Notes: generated from the sequence alone by a model not told the origin. A DNA stretch of 14,859 nucleotides from Halobacteriales archaeon QH_10_70_21 (GCA_003021325.1 PXQM01000044.1:1-14859); one strand, 5' to 3'. Shown: positions 6,242 through 13,139, numbered from the stretch's first letter. Numbers and translations are program-made.

Positions 6242-7245
6242 CTCGCCGCCGTCGTCCATCGGACGACGACGTCGGTGGACGCCTCGGCGCTGGAATCCTG
6301 GCGGACCAGGTAGCGCGACCGGTCACCGTCCTGGGTGGCCGCCCGGACCTCGCTGTAGGAGTCGGCCTGGGCGGCCGCCTCGCCGTCGACGTACACCTCG
6401 AGGGTCTCGGCGTTCTGGACCGCGGACTCGGAGACGGTCGTGATGAGGACCGTCCCCTGGCTCTCGGTCCGCTCGACGGTCATGTTGACCTGGCTCTCGC
6501 TGCGTTCCCGGACCTCGACGGTGGTGTCCTGGCCGTACTCGACGACGCTCGTTGCCTGCCCCTCGGCGTCGCTGCCGCTCTCGGCGGCGCCGTGGACGTA
6601 GACCTCGGCGGTCGCGGTGCCGTTCTGAATGAGCCGCTCTTGGGTCTCGTCCTCCTCGGTTCGCTCCCCGTTGTACTGCCGGTAGACCAGCTGGCTGCCC
6701 TCCTCGACGCTGGCGGTCACCTGGCCGTCCCCGTCGGCCGTCACGTTGCCCTCGCCGACGACGATGAACGCACCCTGGGCACCGTCGTCGCCGGAGACGA
6801 CGACGCGCTTGTCGCCCTCGGCCCGGGCGTCACCGCTGGCGTTGGCCTGGACGACCTGGGCGCCGTCGCGGGCGGTGACCCGGACGACGCCACGCTGGTT
6901 GTCGGTGGCCTCCATCTCCGCGCCGCTCTCGAAGGCCACCGAGGCCCGGGCGTCGGCCCGGCTGTCGACCTGGACCGCCGAGCCGTCGATGACCGTGCTC
7001 GAGCCGGCGCCGGCGTCGACGCCGAGCCCGCCGTCGGTCTCGCTGGCGGACTGGGCCGTCACGCTCTCGACGACGACCGACCCGTCGACGGCGTACTCCG
7101 AGACCGCATTCTCCTGCGTCTGGAACTGTACGAACGTGCCGCTGTAGGCCTCGCCTTCCGCCTGCTGTGTCGCCGCGGGCGCCGCTGCGGCGCCGACCAC
7201 GGAACAGACCAGCAGTCCTGCGAGGACAATCGCTCTGATGTGCAT
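6238..7245 (-). CDS. Secreted surface protein, C-terminal anchor lost by frameshift
   Basis: As read, this is a 335-aa exported protein. A signal peptide (MHIRAIVLAGLLVCSVVGAA, cleavage around residue 24-27) is followed by a long beta-rich region full of A, S, V, E and D. Recognisable segments are GTFVQFQTQENAVSEYAVDG, RGVVRVTARDGAQVV, GAFIVVGEGNVTADGDG and VTVERTESQG-like strands. I recall related haloarchaeal surface proteins with the same order of segments that end in a PGF-CTERM signal. Here the frame stops early at ...VVVRWTTAAR, and the expected tail lies in another frame at 6104-6241. So the product is either freely secreted, or the break is a sequence error. The function is unknown. 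The start is supported by the signal peptide and a TAAGTAA-like box about 30 nt upstream. Confidence 0.75.
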   Translation of the reverse strand: MHIRAIVLAGLLVCSVVGAAAAPAATQQAEGEAYSGTFVQFQTQENAVSEYAVDGSVVVESVTAQSASETDGGLGVDAGAGSSTVIDGSAVQVDSRADARASVAFESGAEMEATDNQRGVVRVTARDGAQVVQANASGDARAEGDKRVVVSGDDGAQGAFIVVGEGNVTADGDGQVTASVEEGSQLVYRQYNGERTEEDETQERLIQNGTATAEVYVHGAAESGSDAEGQATSVVEYGQDTTVEVRERSESQVNMTVERTESQGTVLITTVSESAVQNAETLEVYVDGEAAAQADSYSEVRAATQDGDRSRYLVRQDSSAEASTDVVVRWTTAAR

Positions 7246-7270
7246 ACGCGTTAATTAGTTGACCTGTTTG

Positions 7271-7279
7271 TTACTTAGG
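7271..7279 (-). promoter_or_regulatory. Possible box A for the 6238-7245 surface protein
   Basis: CCTAAGTAA on the minus strand, centred about 30 nt before the ATG at 7245, within an A/T-rich stretch (7246-7310) unusual for this window. The exact element is uncertain because several A/T-rich hexamers occur there. Confidence 0.35.
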
Positions 7280-7302
7280 TATTATTGTTTACGGACGATA
7301 CG

Positions 7303-7449
7303 CTATTGAAAATGGCGCGGCGTCGAGGCCGCCTCCGGCGTCCTGCTCGCAGCGGACGCAACCGCCGCTCCGACAGCCGATACGACCAGCACCAGCGCCG
7401 ACACGGCTGCTCCGAGCCGCATGTCGTTCCGTCGGCCATCTCGCGACAT
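7303..7449 (-). CDS. Small exported or membrane peptide, hypothetical
   Basis: This minus-strand frame of 48 codons reads MSRDGRRNDMRLGAAVSALV, then a hydrophobic stretch (LVVSAVGAAVASAAS) and a polar end (RTPEAASTPRHFQ), stopping at TAG (7303-7305). An internal ATG at 7422 (MRLGAAV...) gives a plain Sec-type signal peptide of 38 aa. It lies 57 bp upstream of the 7245 surface protein gene on the same strand. It could be a small secreted peptide, or the leftover signal peptide of a lost surface protein gene. No family is recognised, and support is limited to the hydrophobic pattern and open frame. Confidence 0.35.
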   Translation of the reverse strand: MSRDGRRNDMRLGAAVSALVLVVSAVGAAVASAASRTPEAASTPRHFQ

Positions 7450-7531
7450 AAATTTCGTGGCCGGATATGCGACAGGATATCACGCCGGCCTTCCCGGCGC
7501 AGCTGCCGTCTCGCCGGCGAAACCCGCAACG

Positions 7532-7540
7532 ATTAAAAAG
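7532..7540 (+). promoter_or_regulatory. Box A for the TetR gene
   Basis: ATTAAAAAG is centred about 29 nt upstream of the ATG at 7565. It fits a leaderless transcript and is followed at once by the palindrome at 7545-7558. Confidence 0.65.
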
Positions 7541-7544
7541 CCTA

Positions 7545-7558
7545 ACTGACTAGTCAGT
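7545..7558. promoter_or_regulatory. 14-bp palindrome, probable TetR autoregulatory operator
   Basis: ACTGACTAGTCAGT is a perfect palindrome, lying between box A (7532-7540) and the ATG (7565). A protein bound here would block RNA polymerase recruitment or start-site clearance. TetR-family regulators usually bind such palindromes next to their own genes, so self-repression by the 7565-8155 product is the simplest reading. Confidence 0.65.
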
Positions 7559-7564
7559 CAACAA

Positions 7565-8155
7565 ATGGCTGCGGAGACCCGCGAGCGCATCATGGACGGC
7601 ACCCACAGGACGCTCTGCGACCGGGGCTACGCGTCGCTGACGATGCAGGACATCGCCGACGAGTGCGACTGCAGCACGTCGCTTCTGCACTACCACTTCG
7701 ACACGAAGGAGGACCTGCTGGTCGAGCTGCTCGCGCACCTGCTCGACCGGTTCGAGGAGCGCGTCTCCAGCGCCGGCCCCGAGGCCCCTCGCGACCAGCT
7801 CGTCGACCTCGTCGACCTGTTCCTCTTCGGCGACGAGCGGAGCCTCGAGGAGCACCGCGCCTTCCACACGGCGCTGCTGGAGCTCCGGGCGCAGGCGCCC
7901 CACAACGAGGCCTTCCGGGACCAGCTGGCGGAGAACGACGCCCGGGTCCACGCCACGGTCGCTGCGGTCATCGAGCGGGGAATCGACGACGGCTCCTTCC
8001 GGAACGTCGACGCCGCGCGCACGGCGGCCCACCTGCTCGCGGCCATCCAGGGAGCCCGCATCCGCTGGGTCACGCTCGGCGACGACGCCGCCCCCCGGAC
8101 CGTCCGCGAGGCGCTCGTCGAGGACGTCATCGACGGCTGGCTGACCGTCCGCTGA
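7565..8155 (+). CDS. TetR/AcrR family transcriptional regulator
   Basis: This 196-aa protein has the N-terminal TetR DNA-binding domain. It begins RERIMDGTHRTLCDRGYASL, and the helix-turn-helix is at about 26-45 (TMQDIADECDCSTSLLHYHF), followed by DTKEDLLVELL. The helical C-terminal part (about 60-196) should bind a ligand and dimerise; the ligand cannot be predicted. The length is typical of the family. The start is well set by the conserved first helix and the box A. The palindrome at 7545-7558 predicts autoregulation. No obvious efflux pump or enzyme lies next to it: upstream is a possible small divergent peptide, and downstream a converging kinase gene ends only 7 bp away. Its other targets are therefore likely elsewhere. 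Confidence 0.93.
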   Translation: MAAETRERIMDGTHRTLCDRGYASLTMQDIADECDCSTSLLHYHFDTKEDLLVELLAHLLDRFEERVSSAGPEAPRDQLVDLVDLFLFGDERSLEEHRAFHTALLELRAQAPHNEAFRDQLAENDARVHATVAAVIERGIDDGSFRNVDAARTAAHLLAAIQGARIRWVTLGDDAAPRTVREALVEDVIDGWLTVR

Positions 8156-8162
8156 CCGCCCG

Positions 8163-9056
8163 TCAGGGCCGTTCGAGCGTCTCGGCGACCGTCTCCAGCT
8201 CCGCCCGGGTGAAGACCGGCAGCGACCGCGGCGTCGTCCGCACCAGCGCGTCGGCGGCGACGGCTCCCCGGAGGGCCGTCTGGACGTCGCTCCCGACGAC
8301 CCCGGCCAGGAACGCCCCGGCGAAGGCGTCGACGGCGCCCGTCACGTCGACCGTCTCCACGTCCGGGAGCGCGAGCTCGTGGACGGTCGAGTCGTGCCAC
8401 GCCGCCGCGTCGACGTCCCGCAGCAGGGCGACCGTCTCGAAGCCGTGGTTCGAGGCCAGCACGTGTGCGATCCGCGTCGGCTCGCCGCTCCGGCCGAAGA
8501 CCGCCTCGACGGCGCCGGCCGTCGCCACCAGCACGTCGACCGCCGGCAGCAGCCCCGCGATGGCGTCCTGGGCGGCCTCGTCCGCCACGCCCCCGGGGTC
8601 GAGCAGCCCGAGGGCGGTCGTCGCCCCGCCCTCGCCCGCCGTCTTCAGGAACTTCGCGGTCGACTCCGCCAGCCCCGTCGCGGCGGCCGGCGTCTCTCCG
8701 GCCACGTAGGCGACGTCGGCCGTCTCGACCGGCTCCGACGGCAGCGCGTCGAAGGACAGCGCCTCGACGGCCGCGTTCGCCCGGTCGTCGACGCGGCCGT
8801 CCCCGCGCGGCGTCGACCCCCGCTCGAAGAACGCGAGCCCCTGTCGCCCCTCGCCGAACCGTGCCACGACCTCCACGTCCTGTCCCCGGAGTTCGCTCGC
8901 GACCCGCCGCCCGAGCGGGTCGTCCGGGAGCCGCGAGAGCCACGCCGCCTCGGCGCCGAGCCGGGCGGCCGCCACCGCCGCGTTGCACGCCGCCCCCTCG
9001 ACGTCGACCGCCAGGACGTCCGCCGTCTCGAGCCGCTCACGCCCCAGCCGCTTCAA
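8163..9056 (-). CDS. PfkB-family sugar kinase-like protein, degenerate and N-terminally short
   Basis: The fold is recognisable from RERLETADVLAVDVEGAACN, AAVAAARLGAEAAWLSRLPD and DPLGRRVASELRG, and from the C-terminal segment TVDVTGAVDAFAGAFLAGVV. It most resembles haloarchaeal 2-keto-3-deoxygluconate kinases. Several features suggest loss of activity. The first strand (MxxLVTFGET-type) is absent. No ATG or GTG precedes the conserved region, so the TTG at 9054-9056 is the only nearby in-frame candidate start (297 aa). The usual DxNxR segment after TTAL reads GLLDPGG. The anion-hole motif GTGD/GAGD reads GAVD (about 240-243), although the catalytic Asp remains. The frame runs on upstream into mutL with no kinase features there. 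It may be a pseudogene or a diverged paralogue. It follows mutL by about 65 bp. Confidence 0.6.
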   Translation of the reverse strand: MKRLGRERLETADVLAVDVEGAACNAAVAAARLGAEAAWLSRLPDDPLGRRVASELRGQDVEVVARFGEGRQGLAFFERGSTPRGDGRVDDRANAAVEALSFDALPSEPVETADVAYVAGETPAAATGLAESTAKFLKTAGEGGATTALGLLDPGGVADEAAQDAIAGLLPAVDVLVATAGAVEAVFGRSGEPTRIAHVLASNHGFETVALLRDVDAAAWHDSTVHELALPDVETVDVTGAVDAFAGAFLAGVVGSDVQTALRGAVAADALVRTTPRSLPVFTRAELETVAETLERP

Positions 9057-9121
9057 TTCGCCGGGCGACTCGTTTCCCGAGGTCGGCCGCCCGGCGCCGC
9101 CTGGCGCCGCCCTCGCCGGGG

Positions 9122-11039
9122 TCACTCCCGGCGGCCGCCGTGGCCCGGGTAGTCCCGCTCGAAGCGCTCGGCGATCTCCTCGCGCGAGAGCTCGATGAGC
9201 GTCGGCCGACCGTGCGGGCAGGCGTAGGGGTTCTCGCAGTCGTCCAGCGCCGCCAGCAGCTCGGTGACCGTCCCCTCCCGGAGCGACGTGTTGCCGGTGA
9301 CGGCGGGGTGACACGCCAGGTCGCCCAGGAGCTCGTCGACGACGCTCTCGACGGTCCCCCCGGGGTCGCCGTCGACGAACTCCCCGAGGAGGTCGCGGGC
9401 CAGCGCCGGCGCGTCGACGTCCGACTCCGCGAGCAGCGCCGGCACCGTCGTCACCGCGACGGTCCGCTCGTCGGGCCGCCGGACGTGGAAGCCGAGCCGG
9501 GCCAGCGCACCGCCGTACTCCTCACAGAGCGCCGCCTCCCGGGCCGTCACCGACAGCTCGACCGGCTCCGCCAGCGCCTGGGTTGTCACGTCGTCCGCGA
9601 ACGCCTCGCGAAGCCGCTCGTAGTTGACCCGCTCGTCGGCGGCATGCTGGTCGACGAGGAGGAGCCCGTCGGCCGTCTCCGCGACGAGGTAGGTGTCGTC
9701 GAACTGCCCCAGCACCGTCATCGCGGGCAGTCGCTCGAGGCCGTCCGGCGTCCCCGTCGTCTCGGCGCCGTCCAGGGTCCGCTGGTCCGGCGCCTCGCGG
9801 ACGCCGGGGCTGCCGTCCCCCTCGCCCGCTTCGGTTCCGCTCATCGACTGCCTCCGCCGGGCGGCCCCGCCCGCGTCACCGCCCGTCCGTCCGGAGTCGT
9901 CCTCCGCCGTGGCGTCCCGACCGGCTCCCGGCTCCGCGTCGTCGTCGGACGCGTCCGCGACTCCACTCGAAGCTCCCCCCGGCTCCGAACCCGCCCCCGT
10001 TTCCGGTCGACGCCGGTGACCCGACTCGGTCACCTCGGGGTCGCCGCTCGTCCCGGCGTCGGCCGGAATCTCGGTCTGCTCGGGCGACGACCGCCCGCGT
10101 GGCGCCCGCGAGCGGACGAGTCCCTCCGCCAGCAGCGCCGACCGCACCGCCTCGCGGACCTGCGCCCCGACGCCCTCCTCGTCCGCGAACAGCACCTCCA
10201 ATTTGCGGGGGTGAACGTTCACGTCGACCCCGCCCGACGTACCGGCCGTTGACGAGCGTCGTCATGTACTCGCGGCCCGCCCGGTTGGTCTCCGGGTGGC
10301 TGACCAGCCCCTCGACGCCGGCCAGCGGGCCGTCGGCCGCCGACCCCTCATCGCGGGCGTCCCCGACGGGGAGCATCGAGGCGGCGACCTCGCGGCCGTA
10401 CACCGCGAGCGCGGCGCTTCGGCGGTCGCCGTCGCCGACCGTCGCGAACCGCTCGCGGCCGTCGTGCTCCAGGGTGACCGCCACGTCCGGGTTGGCAAGC
10501 GCGTAGCCCGCCACGACCGACTGGACGTGGTCGAACTCCGTCGCCGCAGTCTTGAGGTACTTCCGGCGCGCCGGGACGTTGCCGAACAGGTCCGTCACCT
10601 CGACGGTCGTCCCTTCGGGACAGCCGACCGGCCCGCACTCGAGGCGGTCGCCGCCCTCGACGACGAGTTCGGTCCCGCGGGTCCCGCCGCGCGGCTTCGT
10701 CCGTATCTCCAGCCGCGCGACCGACCCGATGGCGTGCAGCGCCTCCCCGCGGAACCCCAGCGTTCCGATGGCCTCCAGGTCGCCGATGTCCCGGAGCTTG
10801 CTGGTGGTGTGCTCCTCTATCGCCTTCCGTGCCTCGGCCCCGGACATCCCGACGCCGTCGTCGGCGACGACGACCCGCTCGGTGCCGCCCGCCTCGACGC
10901 TGACGCTGACCCGCGAGGCGTCGGCGTCCAGGGCGTTCTCGAGCAGCTCCTTGACAACCGAGGCGGGGCGCTCGACCACCTCGCCGGCGGCGATTCGGTC
11001 GCGCGTCTCGGCGTCGAGTTCGCGGATGTCCGGACTCAT
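9122..11039 (-). pseudogene. mutL: DNA mismatch repair protein MutL, broken by internal deletion and frameshift
   Basis: MutL is the ATPase/endonuclease partner of MutS in mismatch repair. The N-terminal part (11039 to about 10240) has intact GHKL ATPase motifs: ELLENALDADA (31-41), DDGVGM (60-65) and GTLGFRGEAL (92-101). It reads well to TTLVNGRYV, then changes to nonsense (GRGRRERSPPQ). The second frame resumes at VDVNVHPRKLEVLF (near 10225) and continues to the C-terminal domain with the endonuclease motif DQHAADERVNYE, then ACHPAVTGN, CPHGRP, FERDY and a TGA at 9122. Normally about 39 residues separate the N of the VN motif from VDVNVHP; here roughly 32-35 are missing and the frame shifts. 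The ATG at 11039 begins the conserved N-terminus. As it stands the gene yields no full-length MutL. Confidence 0.88.
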
Positions 11040-11070
11040 GGCGGCAACTGTCTGTACTGTCGGCCGGCGA

Positions 11071-11080
11071 AACATAAATA
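11071..11080 (-). promoter_or_regulatory. Box A for mutL
   Basis: TATTTATGTT on the minus strand, centred about 36 nt before the ATG at 11039, predicts a short 5' leader of around 10 nt. The promoter still looks intact although the gene is broken. Confidence 0.45.
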
Positions 11081-11151
11081 CGCGCCCTTGGGCCGGTGGT
11101 ACGGGTCGGTCCTCGTGGCCGTTCCACGCCCTCCGTTCTACTCGTCCTCGT

Positions 11152-11898
11152 TCAACCGTTCGAGACGCCGCTCGAACGTCTCGTCGTCGATGGCCGCGCG
11201 CGCCGTTCCTCCAGTTCGGCCACCGCAGGGTCGTCCCCGCGGCCCGCGGCCGCCTCCCGCCGACGGCCGGCGGCGTAGCCGACCCCGCCCGCCAGGCCGA
11301 GCAGCGTCGTCACGACACCCGCAGGCGCGAGCATCCGCCAGGAACGGCGTCCCCCGCCCGTCGCCACGGGCTGTGGGTCCATCGGTCTCTCGTGGCCCAA
11401 CCGGGACCCGTCGGCCTCGTCGGCACCGACGCGCCCCCGTTCGCGTATCTCGTCGCCGTCGGGGACGTTGCCCTCGGGAATCGGCGTCGCTTCGGCGGGC
11501 CCGCCGGGCTCCCCGACGACGATCCGTCCGGTCATCCCCATCGACTCGTGGGGGACGCAGTGGTAATCGTACGTCCCCGGCGTCTCGAAGGCGTGTTCGA
11601 ACGCCCCCTCCGAGAGCGTGCCGCTGTCGAACGGGGTCGCCGCAGCGGGAATCCGGTCCTCGTAGGCCGTCGCCGAGTGCGACCCGCTCTCGACCTCGAA
11701 CCGGACCGTCGTCCCCGGGTCCACGGCGAGTCCGACCGGGTCGAAGTAGTTCGTGCCCATCGCGACGGTCGGCGGCGTCCCCGCGCTGGCGGTCTCCGCG
11801 AGGCCGGCGGTCGCAACGATGCCGCTCCCGAGGGCGCCGAGGAACCCCCGTCGGCTCCGCCGCCCCTCGCGCGGGCGCTCCCGTTCCGTCTCACTCAT
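11152..11898 (-). CDS. Tat-exported halocyanin-like cupredoxin with C-terminal anchor
   Basis: This blue copper protein probably carries electrons outside the membrane. A Tat signal is present (SRRGFLGALGSG, from residue 15). The cupredoxin domain (about 42-130) has all four type I copper ligands: His74 (SGSHSATAY), Cys114, His117 and Met122 (HCVPHESMGMTG). An acidic linker and one membrane helix follow (about 188-210, ending YAAGRRR), placing the domain on the cell surface. As read, the frame ends in ERRARPSTTRRSSGVSNG at 11152. Removing one CG from the (CG)4 run at 11195-11202 instead gives ERRAAIDDETFERRLERLN and a stop at 11138, a SHOCT-like end that is clearly the original. The ATG overlaps the stop of the upstream SHOCT gene (ATGAGTGA), implying translational coupling. 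Confidence 0.87.
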   Translation of the reverse strand: MSETERERPREGRRSRRGFLGALGSGIVATAGLAETASAGTPPTVAMGTNYFDPVGLAVDPGTTVRFEVESGSHSATAYEDRIPAAATPFDSGTLSEGAFEHAFETPGTYDYHCVPHESMGMTGRIVVGEPGGPAEATPIPEGNVPDGDEIRERGRVGADEADGSRLGHERPMDPQPVATGGGRRSWRMLAPAGVVTTLLGLAGGVGYAAGRRREAAAGRGDDPAVAELEERRARPSTTRRSSGVSNG

Positions 11899-12259
11899 CC
11901 GTCGACACCTCCCGGAGCGCGGCTTCGGACCGCGTCTCGAGCCGGTCGCGGCGCCGTTCGAACTCCGCGTCCGACAGTTCTCCGCGGGCGTACGCCACTC
12001 GAAGCTCCCCGAGTTCGCGGTCGGTCCTCCGCCCACGGTCGTCGCCCGCCGCAGCGTACACGACGTACCAGACGGTGCCGAGGACGGTGAGCGGGACCAG
12101 GGGCATCAGCAGCCGAAGGCCGGCGGAACCGAACGGCGCGTGTCCGACGCCGGTGAGAGCGACCAGCGGCATCGCGACGACCATCACGAGCGGGGGAACG
12201 GCCAGCAGGACAGCGAGGACCGTGAGAAGCGTCCCGTATCCCGAATCGCCGGCCGTCAT
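11891..12259 (-). CDS. SHOCT-domain membrane protein
   Basis: This 122-aa protein has two membrane segments (about 9-36 and 47-70) and a cytoplasmic SHOCT domain at about 84-107 (ELRVAYARGELSDAEFERRR). SHOCT domains are short helical oligomerisation or interaction modules; their roles in haloarchaea are largely unknown. Its last codons overlap the start of the cupredoxin gene by 8 nt, so the two are translated together. The cupredoxin originally ended in a similar SHOCT-like helix pair, which suggests the two proteins might interact through these ends (inference). A GAGGTG ribosome-binding-like site precedes the ATG at 12259 by 10 nt, so the mRNA has a leader. Confidence 0.82.
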   Translation of the reverse strand: MTAGDSGYGTLLTVLAVLLAVPPLVMVVAMPLVALTGVGHAPFGSAGLRLLMPLVPLTVLGTVWYVVYAAAGDDRGRRTDRELGELRVAYARGELSDAEFERRRDRLETRSEAALREVSTDE

Positions 12260-12269
12260 CGGCGGTTAG

Positions 12270-12275
12270 CACCTC
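12270..12275 (-). promoter_or_regulatory. Shine-Dalgarno-like site of the SHOCT-cupredoxin unit
   Basis: GAGGTG on the minus strand, 10 nt before the ATG at 12259. This is worth noting because most genes in the window appear leaderless. A GATATCGAAATC stretch at about 12318-12329 could be the box A for the leader. Confidence 0.4.
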
Positions 12276-12384
12276 TTCCGGGAGTCGCGAGTCCCGGCCG
12301 AAGGAGGACGTTCTGATTTCGATATCGTCGTCCGCTGTCGGTGTGACGTTGCATCGGTGGTCACCTCGACAGTCGCTACGGGTG

Positions 12385-12400
12385 ACCGGTGGGTACCGGT
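12385..12400. repeat. Tandem ACCGGT palindromes, 10 bp apart
   Basis: ACCGGT occurs at 12385-12390 and 12395-12400, exactly one helical turn apart, in the 242-bp gap upstream of the SHOCT-cupredoxin genes. A GTGGGTGTG stretch follows. This could be a binding site for a regulator, possibly the membrane winged-helix protein encoded next door, but it may be chance in GC-rich DNA. No gene is visible in 12260-12501. Confidence 0.25.
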
Positions 12401-12501
12401 GTGGGTGTGAATGCACCGAGGAGAACGCCCGAGACCGTTTCTGAACCGGTCCAATCGTTTCTCTCCGACGAGGCCGTTCGTCCGACGCGAATTCGGACGG
12501 T

Positions 12502-13068
12502 TCAGGGCCGCTCGTCGGTGTCGTCTGCGGGATACACGCGGTAGGTCCGGCCCTGCGATTCTCGGTACAGCAGGCCCCGCTCCTCAAGGCCGGGTATCGT
12601 CCGACTGACCTTGCTCTTGGAGAACCCCGAACGGTCGCGCACCTCGATCTGTGTCAGCCCGGGCGATTCGATGACGGGTTCGAGGATTCTCCGCTCGTCG
12701 TCCGAGAGGACGTCCAAAATCCGATGTCGCACGGGTTCGGACGGCTGTGGGCCGTCCGGCTCCTCCGGCGTGGGGTCGGTCGCGTCGCCCGCGTCGGTCG
12801 CTTCCGCCGGGTCGCTCGCCCCGTCGGCTGCGGTTCCCTCGTCGGCTCGAGTCGCGAATGCCCGACCCCGGACGAACGTGTACACACCGCTGACGACCCT
12901 GGCGACGACGAGACTCATCAGGATGGGGCCGACGAAGGCCATCGCTGGAACGGAGTCCCCGTTCATCGGGCCGCCGGTCAGGTACACCTGCACCGAACCG
13001 ACGACGCCCAACAGCAGAACGCCCACGACCAGGACTCCGGCGGCGATATCGGCCTGCTTTCGTTTCAC
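12502..13068 (-). CDS. Membrane-anchored winged-helix transcriptional regulator
   Basis: This 188-aa protein has two N-terminal membrane helices (about 8-30 and 42-62), an acidic low-complexity linker (about 75-112) and a C-terminal winged helix (about 113-180). The recognition region is TQIEVRDRSGFSKSKVSRTI, followed by the wing GLEERGLLYRESQGRTYRVY. Proteins of this layout in haloarchaea are read as membrane-tethered DNA-binding regulators, possibly sensing envelope state; the signal is unknown. I chose the GTG at 13068, because no ATG precedes the membrane helix in a sensible place and GGTGAGGGAG, a strong Shine-Dalgarno match, lies just upstream. The longer frame to 13254 is arginine-rich and not protein-like. 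It lies upstream of the SHOCT-cupredoxin pair on the same strand, a possible target. Confidence 0.8.
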   Translation of the reverse strand: MKRKQADIAAGVLVVGVLLLGVVGSVQVYLTGGPMNGDSVPAMAFVGPILMSLVVARVVSGVYTFVRGRAFATRADEGTAADGASDPAEATDAGDATDPTPEEPDGPQPSEPVRHRILDVLSDDERRILEPVIESPGLTQIEVRDRSGFSKSKVSRTIPGLEERGLLYRESQGRTYRVYPADDTDERP

Positions 13069-13092
13069 GATGACTCCCTCACCGTTCGAATC

Positions 13093-13105
13093 CAGGGACT
13101 CCCTG
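13093..13105. promoter_or_regulatory. Inverted repeat in the leader of the winged-helix gene
   Basis: CAGGGA (13093-13098), C, TCCCTG (13100-13105) is a perfect 6-bp inverted repeat 25-37 bp before the GTG start. It lies between an A-rich CGAAAAGG (13109-13116) and the Shine-Dalgarno sequence. It could be an operator for autoregulation; a one-base loop makes an RNA hairpin less likely. Confidence 0.3.
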
Positions 13106-13139
13106 TTACCTTTTCGGGTTCGAGACCGCTCTCGCGGCT

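Noticed and set aside
6238..6262. Programmed -1 frameshift joining the surface protein to its tail
   Set aside because: The overlap region has no slippery heptamer or clear pseudoknot, and other genes in the window show simple indel-type breaks, so a mutation or sequence error is more likely.
9057..9314. Upstream extension of the kinase frame to an ATG at 9314
   Set aside because: The extra residues lie inside mutL, are rich in Arg/Ala/Pro, and do not resemble a PfkB N-terminus.
10296..12269. Long plus-strand open frame of 657 codons
   Set aside because: It overlaps mutL and cupredoxin coding on the other strand, with low-complexity arginine/proline sequence and no domain.
13084..13093. GTTCGAATCC, a tRNA T-arm-like sequence
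   Set aside because: The flanking bases do not form a T-stem, and no acceptor, D or anticodon arm can be built around it.
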